Positions 1-9,238 of a stretch of 64,000 nt of DNA are shown one piece after another. The position numbers were made by a program, and so were the translations under genes. This DNA comes from Undaria pinnatifida (Eukaryota > Sar > Phaeophyceae > Laminariales > Alariaceae): the NCBI GenBank assembly GCA_012845835.1, contig JABAKD010000026.1, positions 9,100,558-9,164,557 of the forward strand. Reading direction: 5' to 3'. The notes under the pieces are model-generated. The model saw only the letters and a list, made by a program, of their open reading frames with translations. It did no database searches and was not told the origin of the DNA. Positions within the stretch are counted from its first letter, which is position 1; each line of letters begins with the position of its first letter.

Positions 1-81
1 GCAGGGGCCCCTCCTGTTGGTCGCCGGGCATGTACCACACGGACCACATCTTGCAACCGCGTGCGGACGACACTGCACTTC

Positions 82-279
82 GGAGCACAATCCTCGTCTC
101 GGCTTTTGGTCGCATCAGTTTCCCGCCAGCTGTGTCACGTGGACCACTCCGCAGCGGAACTGCCCAAACCCTATCCATCAGGAGCGCAGTCCTCATCTCG
201 GCTTTTGGTCGCATCAGTTCCCCGCTAGCTGGTCACATAGACCACTGCACAGCGGAACTGCCCAAGCCCCACCCATCAG
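82..279. repeat. 99-bp tandem duplication (2 copies)
   Basis: Two adjacent copies start at about 82 and 181. Each carries CTCGGCTTTTGGTCGCATCA, then a GGACCACT segment, then GCAGCGGAACTGCCCAA. The copies differ at scattered bases. Short reading frames across the pair look incidental. Confidence 0.85.
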
Positions 280-1346
280 ACTTGTTCGCTCCGCGCTCAG
301 CCAACATGTTGCACTGCACATCTCCGCGAGCTACCAGCATACGCCCCGAGATCGCCCGTCGACCTGTACCTTTTTTTGCGCTTCGGGGCTGAGGCATAGG
401 CACGACGCGCCACGGACAATCATACTGGAATCAACCCTTCGAGGGACCAGTGACGGAGACTTCGCTTGCTGAGAGAGCCCATCGGCCTGCATACACCTTT
501 GCTGACGGAGCCAGACTGGCCTTCGCGGGATCCATTGGACTACGGACACCGTGGTCTAGGAGCTCATGTCGGGGCTCCTTCCTTGTGGTCCTCCTTGGGA
601 AGGAACACGCGGTGCTCGCGGAATGTTTGGGCTTTCTCGTTTGGCGATTTTTTTCAGTACACGCGTTATCGTATGGGTTTCGGTATATACGCCGATCTGT
701 CTTGCGCGTCGGACAATTTGTGCTCCGTTTCTGCTGAAAATATAATAGTACAGCTACTAATATGACGCAACCCGGACCCCACCCCAATCTTTCGCGATCA
801 ACAGCATTCCACTGCGTTACGTATCCTCAACCACCATCATGTTAGCAGCGCTACCAACTACAGTGCAGCATAATGGGCTCGCTGTCAATACATGCAATAT
901 ACCGCCGGTTTTTTTCTGCTTTAGAAGTCACTGTACAACAGCCGAGCCGCCTACTTTGCTCCTGCCCATTCACCACATAGCTCGACCCTTCAATGCCTCA
1001 GCGTCCACAGTTACAGCACTGCAGCTCTGACACCCTCCGCTGCTGTGCGAGTGCTCCTTGCAAGTTCGATTGGAGAGGTTTTTCGTCTTGGCCCTCGCGC
1101 GACTAGAACTTGAATCTAGTGAACACTAAACTCTGTGCTGGCTTTGTTTTGAGTAAGGCTGTCGGCGTGTGCGATACCCTATATACAACCATTCATGGGT
1201 ACGCGGGGGCTAATACCACTTTCTGTATTGGCACAGCTGCGATAGTGCGGCACACTGTACAGCTGTCGACGCAACTGTCCCTCTATAGTGCGGTCGATGC
1301 GGGTACGGAATTGTTTTCAGCTGTCCAGGCGTGAGGCCGGCTTCCT
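280..1346. other. No gene seen
   Basis: I see no convincing coding region here. Reading frames of 60-120 codons on both strands have no recognisable domain. The stretch leads into the minisatellite region that lies upstream of the Ty3/gypsy gag start. Confidence 0.5.
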
Positions 1347-1660
1347 ACTGCTGCCGGTACATGTGCTGCCCTTCCACAATGCAGCTAGGGTCGACGCTGC
1401 ATTTTGTTTTTTGCAGCTGTCAACATGGATACTGTCCGTTGCAATGCAATTTACAGTTGGCGGAGACGCTGGGCATTATACTTTAGGCACAAACACTGCC
1501 TTTCTGCTGCTGTTAGTACATACGCTGCCCTTCACGTTGCTCCTAGGGTCTATGCTGGCATTTTTGTTTTCCTCTGCACATGTTCGGACAGCTACTGCCC
1601 GTTACAGAGCGTTTACTACAATTCGCGGAGACACTGCGCTTTACAGCCATTAATAGTGCA
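1347..1660. repeat. Degenerate ~160-bp tandem repeat
   Basis: Two related units begin near 1347 and 1506. Both share a CTGCTG start, a GTACAT..GCTGCCCTTC block, a CTAGGGTC..GCTG block and a ..TTACAG..GGAGAC..CTG tail. Divergence is high, so the boundaries are approximate. Confidence 0.6.
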
Positions 1661-1814
1661 TGTGGGGATCAGCCCGTTTGACGCGGTACTTGGGGGCAAA
1701 CAGCCTTTCTTTTCGGCTGCAGGCGTACACACCTTTTCTACAGCTGGTCTCGGTATCATACTACCCTTTTTAAGGCGGCTGGTGTCGTAGTCACCAGTGG
1801 ACACAGGAGCAATC

Positions 1815-2175
1815 TTGCAGTAATCAGCACTACTGTAAGCTCGACCGTCCCTCTATTGTGCGGTCGGTGGGGGAACTGCCTTGTTAGGACGCTATGCTAC
1901 TCATCTTGGTGCGGTTGGAATTGCCGTCACCTGTTACCACAGCAGCGATACTACAGCAATCAGCGCTACTGTAGGCGCGATCGTCCCCCTATAGTGCGGA
2001 CGGTGGGGAAACTGCCTTGTTCGGGGATTATATTGCCCATCTTCGTGCGGTTGGAATTGTCGGTACCTATGGGGACAGCAGCGGTAATGCAGCGAGCAGC
2101 ACCACTGTAGGTGCGACCGTCCCCTTAATAGTGCGGTCGGTGGGGAAACTACTTTGTTCGGGTGTTGTACTAACC
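1815..2175. repeat. ~136-bp tandem repeat (about 2.6 copies)
   Basis: The block CCGTCCC..ATAGTGCGG..GGTGGGGAAACT recurs at about 1844, 1979 and 2116, a spacing of 135-137 bases. Each is followed by CTTGTT and a GTGCGGTTGGAATTG segment. It sits in the same leader-like region as the neighbouring minisatellites. Confidence 0.8.
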
Positions 2176-2199
2176 TTGTCCTCTGATTGGTATATATAT

Positions 2200-2880
2200 G
2201 CAACCCTCTACTGTGCTACCCCCCGCTACACTACTGTTGGGGCAGATGCTGCCAGTTCTTTTTACGGTTGGCGGCGCGATCATCTACTGTATTACCCCCC
2301 CCTACACTACTGTTGGGGCAGATGCTGCCCGTTTTCACACGGTTGGCTGCGCGATCCTCTACTGTGTTACCCCCCCTACACTACTGTGAGGGCCGATGCT
2401 GCCCGTTTTTATTCGGTTAGCTGTGCGATCCTATACTGTGCTACCCCGCCTACACAGCACCTAGGTTACATGCTGCCTGTTTTGTTGCGATGAGCGTCGG
2501 CGTGTTGGGCGACCCTTCACTGTGCTGCCCCCCTACACAGCACCTAGGTTAAATGATGCCTGTTTTAGTACGATGAGCGTCGACGTGTTTGGCGACCCTT
2601 TGCTGTGCTGCGCCCCTACACTGTGCATGGGATAAATGCTGCCTGTTTTGGTGCGATGGGCGTGGTCTTCTTGTGCACCCCTTTAGCGTGCTACCCCCCT
2701 ATACTGTACCTAGGTTAAATGCTGCCTGTTTTGGTGCGATGGGCGTGGGTGGTTTGGGCGACGCTTTCCTGTGCTACCCCCGCCTAGGCTAAATGCTGCC
2801 TGTTTTAGTGCGATGGGTGCAGACGTACCTTTACTGTGTTGCACCCCCTGCACTGCGGTTAGGGTCAGTGCTGCTCATTT
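2200..2880. repeat. 75-84-bp degenerate minisatellite (about 8 copies)
   Basis: A unit with CTACACTACTGT, then GGGGCAGATGCTGCC, then a T-rich piece and a GCGATCCTCTACTGTG piece repeats at about 2226, 2302, 2377, 2449, 2533, 2616, 2699 and 2783. The later units change to CTAGGTTAAATGCTGCCTGT. This gradient from one subtype to another is typical of a locally expanding array. Confidence 0.85.
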
Positions 2881-3216
2881 TTGGACCCTTTTACTGCGGT
2901 TCGTGCGGGCGTTACCCGTATACCATACGTCAGACTGGACGGTGCTCTATGTTGCGGTTTTGGTGGACGGTACCCTTCTTACCGCTGTACTCCTATTACA
3001 CTGCTAGTTGGCGTGGCTGCTACCATCACTGATGCTGGACGGAGTCGAGGCCCATATCTTGCTGCTTGCAGGCACACCGATATTACGGCTACTTGCAGCA
3101 GGGACACCACAACAATATATCTGCTTCCATAGCTTCTTTACGCGTCGTTCCCATCCCGCCACCTTCCCCCACACGCCCTTCTTCCACTGCCCTCCCTACA
3201 GACAACAAGCAACAAC

Positions 3217-5345
3217 ATGTCTACCAGTGAGGAAGTGGGCTACTCGGGCAGGCTGAGGTCTTCCATGTGCCCCAACCTGGATTCCCACGAGACACGGAGA
3301 GCTCGCTCGAGATCCCGCGAGTCGAGACGGGGGGAACCACCGGAGGCGGGTTTCGGTGACGAGACAGAAGACGGACCTCTGTGCCACCACCCGGACCCGC
3401 CAACCAAGAGGATCGACCCGACGGTTTGCGCAGAGAAGAAGACGGACCAACCTCCACCGGACTCGGGGGGGTCTCGACGATAGCTCTCACCAGCCCCAGG
3501 GAGAGCCACCAGCTGCCCCACCCGCGCTCGACAGGGCACCACCGCCGCCACCTGGGCTCTTCGCGCTCGGCAGAGAGCCACCTCCAGAGCTCCACGGACT
3601 GGGGCGCCCATGCCGGCCCCTTGGACTTGGCATATGCGGCGGCGCGGGTCTAGTGTGCGCTCGACGACGCCGACCAGACGATTCTCCAGCGTGAAGCACG
3701 CCGACATCGGTTTGACGAAGACATCAATCAGGCGACGACCGCTGCGCGGGAAGCGTCTCTGGCAGTAAAGAGGGCGCAACAAGCCCTCGCCCAATCAGTT
3801 GCGTCGGCTGCGGCGGGAGCTACCGCGGCCTCCTATCCTTCGACGCGCCCGCAGGGTGTCGCATCCCAGCCACCACGACCAGGGGACGAGGCCGTTTTCA
3901 AAGGAAGCGTCGTGTGCATCGCGTCTACACCGAGGGTGGACTTCTCCCCAGCGTTGGCGACCGCGTTGGTGGAAACGGCCTCTACCCCCCTCACGTCAGA
4001 GAGGCCGGCGTTGCGGCAAGCAGACGCCCGTTTAGTGGAGGCGGCCTGGGCTCACATGGATTGTACATCCTACGCAAGACAGACGCAAGCCGCCCCGACC
4101 CTCGCCCTCGTCAAAGCCATGCGGATGACCCACGACAAGCCCCCCGACCCCGTGTTCTGGCTGAACCCCGGCGGAAGAGCTGGCGGAACGCAACCGGGGA
4201 AAACAGCGACGTAGCGACAGTCGCGACCGCGGAGACTGCTACCGTGGGGGTGGCGGCAAAAATGTTGGGGGTGGCGACCACCACCACCGTCGGGGGGGTG
4301 ACAGCGGTGATGGAGGCGGGGTAGGCGCATCGGGTGCTGGTGTGGCTCAGGGCGCCGTCGAGAAAGCAACTTTGGTCGTAACAACCGAGGCAGTGGTCAC
4401 AGCTCTGGCGGAGGCAAAGGAGGGCGGACTAACGGTGCCAGAGTGCGTTCAGCGTGGGACGGCTCGTCAACCCCGTCCCGCTCGTCTTCGGCCGCGAGCA
4501 CGGACCACAGCGAGGTGGCCGTGGTAGCAGGCAAGAAATGTCAAGCGCTAGGGCAGAAAAAGCATCTGGGCGTGAGGTTTTCACCCTCCTGGTGCGTCTG
4601 CTAATGACGCACTTCGACGGGGTTGACACGGAGGAAGGCTGCACTAAGTTTCATACTTTTGGAATGTGTAACGGCACGCCTTTGTATGATTTCAGTCGAG
4701 AGTTTCGCGTACTTGTGTCGACCGCTACGGGGAGTGAGTGCGTTCGTCTCCGGGGACGGATGTGGTGTTGGAGGTGGTTCAGGTGGCGGCGAATGAGCAA
4801 TTTCCGGCTCTCATGTCTGCGTTGTACCCTGGTTCGAAGGCACCGGACCCGCGGCCATACGCCTCGTTGGATGCTATGTGGCGGGTTTTTAGTGACTAAG
4901 CGCATAATAAGAAACCTGCCGTCAACGGCGAAACATTTTTTCTCTGCCTGTGTCTTCGACGGGAGCGCGGTCATCCGCCCCGTCGGGGCCCCGGCCCGCC
5001 GATCATGGGCACGGCCAGGGCCGAGTGCCGTCCCAGTCGCTTTTGTGGCAGACGGGATCGAGCCATCATCCAACTGTCATGCCCATCGATGATTCATCTG
5101 ACCCTCGGCTTGACCACACATCGAACTGCTGACCACGAGAGCATTATTATGCGGAAATTTTCGCCGATAGTGCCTCGTTTAAGACAGACTACCTAACCCT
5201 CCCCTTTGGAGTTTGGAGTTGCCGCCTTTCACCCTCCACTCGCGAGGATGCCCTCCGGGAAAAACCCGGGGCTTTGCCTCAACTGCCCCGAAGACAACCA
5301 TTCCTTCAAGCATTGTAGGTATCCTTTCATTAATGCGAGCGTCTG
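3217..5345 (+). pseudogene. gag: Ty3/gypsy gag with CCHC zinc knuckle, frameshifted
   Basis: Gag packages the element RNA into virus-like particles. I start it at ATG 3217 (MSTSEEVG), which follows a pyrimidine-rich leader; that frame stops at 3481-3483. A second frame, open from about 3630 to 4213, is alanine-rich and helical (QATTAAREASLAVKRAQQAL). A third, about 4573-4740, reads FTLLVRLLMTHFDGVDTEEG, and a fourth continues the capsid-like region from 4738 (NEQFPALMSALYPGSK, DPRPYASLDAMW) with a TAA at 4897. The knuckle at 5275-5316 is CLNCPEDNHSFKHC, exactly C-x2-C-x4-H-x4-C as in nucleocapsids. At least three frame changes make it a pseudogene. Minus-strand reading frames over this region are shadows of the GC-rich gag. 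Confidence 0.8.
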
Positions 5346-6679
5346 TTTGAACCCTGAACTTGGCCAACTTGGTGACGGTGATGGATATCGACGATAGCAA
5401 GCACGCATGGTCTGCTACCGCGGAGACTGCAGATCTTGTCGCCCGAACAGCCACAAGAAAAATCGTCGCCATTACTCAGGTCAATCGCGAGGGCACCACC
5501 AGGATCAGGGCCAAGTACACTGTCACAACGATAATACATATACGTCGGATCACCATGGTGGTATCCCGTCCTCGCCCGCCCCTTTTGCCCCCGCTTCTGC
5601 TCCTCGAATGCGCTTTGGAGCCGCCCATGACCCGGGCGGAAATACGCAGGCGCGCCAGCCTGGCCCATTCCGTACCGGCAATCGACTTATCGACGGCGGT
5701 AAGGCACCGTCGACAACACTGTCGGGGACACCTCTTTTAGGTTTCAGAACATGCTCGTGTTCCCGTTGCTAGCCTGTCCAATAATGTAGCACAAATTTCC
5801 CCTTTCAAGAGCCCACGGGCTCCTACGCCGTCTGCGGACGATTCTCACGGCGTAGTACTGGCGGCGGGAACTAGCGCTTCGAGCGTGGTTCCCCCTTGCC
5901 AGATAATATTTTTCGACGGCGAGAACGCGCGCTTCCAGCGACGTTCCCCTCGGTCATGGTCTGAGTTCGGCGACGGGAGCCGTGCTTCCAGCGCTGTTTT
6001 CCTCAGCCACGGCATAAACTCGGCAATGGGGGTACGCGCTCCGAACGCCACCACCATCAACCATGGCACGGGAGCCTGCAGTTGCGCGCTCCCCCCCAGG
6101 CACGCGTCGCGCAGCAACATAGCTGCGGTGACGGCGCGTCGCCATTTTACGCGAACGTGTTCATCCCCCCCTCTCCCTGACCAGTCGGTGGCGGTCGATT
6201 TGAGGTGTGGGGCGGCCGACCCTCAAACACTTTTTCTGACCACGAGGTGGCGGTCGATTTGAGGTGTGGGAAGGCCAACACTAAAACACCTAGATCTTTT
6301 ACGAGGCTCGATCTAGTGTTTGCTCGCGATAGCAGCGGGCGCTCTGCCCTTTTTTCCATCCAGAAGGAGTCGACAAGATTAGCTACCTCGTCTCCCTTCT
6401 CCAAGAGGCCTGACGGAAAAAATACTTCTCGAGTAAAAACATTAATGCCACCTGCTCTAGCCTCGCTCCCGAAGACACCCACAGGGTCTACGGGCCCTGC
6501 TTCGTCTTTTAGCACGCCAACCCACGTGTTTTAGGCTACGTCTGCCCCAGTGGTACAGGAAAAACATCCGACTCTGCACAACGGGCCAATGGTGACGCCA
6601 CGGCCTCCAGTCTGATCAGCCGGACGCTATTCCCGCAAATTTACAGAAGAATCGCGCCTCTTGTCAAGCAGAAACAGCT
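5346..6679 (+). other. Spacer inside the Ty3/gypsy element, no domain recognised
   Basis: The stretch lies between the zinc knuckle and the NADAR-associated repeats, where protease and reverse transcriptase would normally begin. I see no aspartic-protease or polymerase motif here. It holds short direct repeats: a ~54-bp unit three times at about 5927-6080 (each with a GCTTCCAGCG-like start and an ending near GGCGACGGG), and a ~60-bp duplication near 6187 and 6247 sharing GGTGGCGGTCGATTTGAGGT. Base composition resembles the neighbouring gag. Confidence 0.5.
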
Positions 6680-7310
6680 CAAAGCTCCTGTGCCTTCGGG
6701 CGCAGGGAGGGCAGTTTTCTTGCGATTATACGCCAAAAAGCGAAGGGGCCACGACGCTAGAAACCGTGGGTTCGGACTCGCGTCGTGCTCCCGAGGCCTG
6801 GTGTTCCTAAGGGGGATACTACAGGCCCATATTCCCGAGGACTGGTGTTGCCAGAGGGAGGCATTGCAGACCCAAATGCCCAACGGGGCTACCGACGGGG
6901 TGGCACCGTCGGTGTCGGACTCTTTTTTGGTGCAGTGAGGGCGGCTTCTTACGACTTTCCGCCAGCGAGTGAGGAGGACCCGAGGCGAGAAACCACGGGT
7001 TAGGATTCACATCGTGCTCCCGAGGCCTGGTGTTCCCGCAAGGGGACACTACAGGCCTAAAGAGCCAAGGACTGGTGTTCCCAGAAGGGGACATTGCAGC
7101 CCCAAACATCCAACGAGGCTACCGACGGGTTGGCACCGTCAGTTTTTGCCAATTTTTCGGGCGCAGTTAGAGCCTATTCTCGCGTTTTTACGCCAACGAA
7201 CGAAGAAGACCCGAGGCGAGAAACCGCGGGTTGGGATACGCGTGGTGCTCCCGAGGCCTGGTGTTCCCGTACGAGGACATTGCAGGCCAAAATTCCGACA
7301 CAGCTTTTGA
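6680..7310 (+). repeat. ~229-bp tandem repeat leading into the NADAR region
   Basis: The block GCTCCCGAGGCCTGGTGTTC recurs at about 6788, 7016 and 7247 (spacing 228 and 231). Each unit also holds a GACCCGAGGCGAGAAACC block and a second, weaker copy of CGAGGACTGGTGTTCCC, so a ~42-bp subrepeat is nested inside. In the frame that runs into the NADAR domain the subrepeat reads like CSRGLVFP.EDIAG. The units change frame relative to one another, so the array is not a single open reading frame now. Confidence 0.85.
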
Positions 7311-7967
7311 CCCTTTTCTCGAATACTCCACAGACGAAGTGGTGTTGTTCTGGCAGCTGCCATCCTATTTTTCACCGTGGTTCCCTTCGTCGTTTATCGT
7401 GGACGACGTGCCATATTCTTGCGCGGAGCAGTACATGATAGCCAAAAAGACCAGGTTTTTTCAAGACCATCGAGCAGTGGGGCTCATCATGTCGTCGCCA
7501 AGCACACGCAAACACATCGGTTGGCTCGCGCGTAACTTTGACTCCGGTGTTGGTGACAGGGAAAAGCAAAACACCGTGTCATCTGGCACCTACGCCAAAT
7601 TCACGCAGAATACAGCAATAAATACATACCTTTTGAGCTCTGACAACAAGCTTCTGGATGAATCCAGCCTTCTGGACCCAGTGTGAGGATTCGTCTCCGG
7701 GCAGATGGTCCCAGGGCCAACAGCCCATGCCAGAGGAGAGGAAAACCTTTTCGGTGAGGCCCTTTCTGCCGTTTCCGAAGCTATTCCCGACAGTGAGACC
7801 GGGTCGGCGCACCCGGCCTCCTCTACTCGGTTCCGCACCTGTACTGCGAATGCAAGAACCACGAAACCTCGTCCGCGCCGCGGCCGGGCCGTTAACAGCA
7901 GCCAGCACTCGCAAAGCTTACCCTTCGGCGTTTCCGACCTATTTTTCGTGCGCGTTGGCCAACTAAA
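7231..7967 (+). pseudogene. NADAR (YbiA-like, DUF1768) domain inside Ty3/gypsy polyprotein
   Basis: NADAR-fold enzymes cleave N-glycosidic bonds; characterised members act on riboflavin-pathway intermediates or remove ADP-ribose from guanine. The family pattern is visible here: FIVDDVPYSCAEQYMIAKK (Glu of AEQY at codon 7426-7428, Lys shortly after), then a FFQDH..IMSSPS..WLARNF block, a TYAKFTQN block, a YLLSS block and SSLLDPV. At 7684-7686 a TGA stands where the family has Trp-Gly (DPV-stop-GF), most simply TGG to TGA. The same frame stays open beyond it with EENLFGEALSAVSEAI, matching the usual C-terminal end, to a stop at 7987-7989. The usable start is unclear: the ATG-less frame runs up into the 229-bp repeat. 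Codon use resembles the flanking gag and integrase. A nested insertion cannot be excluded. Confidence 0.78.
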
Positions 7968-8400
7968 AGCCGTGAAGGTTTGGAGATAGATTCTGGCGTC
8001 GGTCTTGACCTTGCGCTGTCAGAACACGGCCCCTGTTTTGTCAGGGGTACTTTGACCGTGGACGACGTTTCGTTTACTATGAAAACCGCGTGCATCAGTC
8101 GAGCAACGCTCAACTCGGAGAGGCACTGGACTCCTGTAGATTTGGGGACCGGCAGCGTTGTTTGAACTCCTAAACGCCTCCGAGGGTATTGTGGGGAACA
8201 ATTTTTCGCACATTCTCCGGGCACATGACACAGGCGAGCATTGGCAAGGTGGGGACCCTCAATGCACGAGTCCAGCGGTAGCTTGAGTTCGAGTACCGCA
8301 AAGGAAGCGCCAACGGCAACGCCGATTTTTTCTGGTCCGCTTTCCAGAGCCTGCTACGGAGTACGACCGCAGTGGCTTGACACACTTCAGCCTCAAAAAC
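7968..8400 (+). pseudogene. Protease-like DSG fragment joined to RNase H remnant
   Basis: In one frame LEIDSGVGLDLALSE (DSG codons 7989-7997) resembles the active-site start of a retroelement aspartic protease. From about 8091 the same frame reads SRATLNSERHWTPVDL, which looks like the Ty3 RNase H region, so the two appear joined without any polymerase between them. That frame stops at 8163-8165. The RNase H remnant continues in shifted frames: RLRGY near 8180 and EYRKGSANGNADF at about 8291-8329, which matches the conserved C-terminal RNase H motif of gypsy elements (HKxGxxNxxAD). RNase H would degrade RNA in RNA-DNA hybrids. The protease call is tentative; the RNase H call is firmer. Confidence 0.6.
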
Positions 8401-8428
8401 CCGATGAAGATAGTGGTATCTACCTTCT

Positions 8429-9238
8429 ATGGACCGGCGGGTTGCGCGCTCCCTCCTCGCCGATCCCGGGGTCAGTTTGGGTAGACTCGTGCTCCTCGCC
8501 GAAAGCACTGTCTTGGGTGGGCTCGTGCCCCGCACTGAACATGCTGTCTTGGGTGGTCTCCCTCTCACCTCTACCGCATTTCACGATTTTCGCACACACG
8601 AGTCACGTATAAGGATTGACGGCCTTTCTGCTCCCCCGGGGAGATTCGTCGTTCGTGTTTCTGCCTCCGTCGCCACCACCGAAGGCTGTACCGGCCGCCG
8701 GTCGATTTCGCCTGCCGCTGACACTGTTTTCGCTTCGGTTTTTGCTGTACCCATCGACGGCAGCACGGGCTCCGCAGAAGCCCTGGCTGAAGCGACGCCC
8801 ATGGCGCAGCCGACTCCTCTATCAACGAGTTATACACAGGAGATGGACTCCACCGTGACTACCGGTTCGACTGTGTTCGTCTCTGCCTTACTTGGCACTC
8901 CAGCCCCTCCGTCGTCTACGACGCGCCGACGAACAGCGACAGTAACCGGCAACGCACACCCGCTGTAGATTATGGATTCGGGTCCGGCAGGGCCCCTCGG
9001 CCATCTTCCAGAAGAGGTACAAACCCGCTGAGAGTCTCACCGCCGCGGCCGGCTCCACCCGCCCCCGCGACCCCTACTCTTGCCGACCCGCCGATCCGCA
9101 CGCCGCCACTTCCATCCGACCACGACCACGTAGAGCCTATGGGGACTCCTCTCCTACGGCTTCCGCTTTCTCCTGGTGACACGCTGACTGCATCTACAAG
9201 GTCGGATGCCCTCGACGACGCTGCTGAATTGCGGTTCG
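8429..9238 (+). pseudogene. Linker between RNase H and integrase of the Ty3/gypsy polyprotein
   Basis: A 179-codon frame (8429-8968) rich in Ser, Thr, Pro and Ala contains a repeated leucine-glycine motif (TVLGGLVP, AVLGGLPL). It has no catalytic domain that I recognise. Its place between the RNase H tail motif and the integrase zinc-binding region suggests a polyprotein tether. The + strand keeps the compositional style of the neighbouring modules. It ends at TAG 8966-8968, after which the polyprotein continues in another frame. Confidence 0.45.

Noticed and set aside
3221-3794. Minus-strand frames of 124 and 184 codons over gag
   Set aside because: These are shadow frames of GC-rich gag on the + strand. 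The zinc knuckle and integrase fix the sense strand.
5346-7230. Reverse transcriptase in the gap before NADAR
   Set aside because: I looked for polymerase palm motifs (YxDD and neighbours) in all + frames here and saw none.
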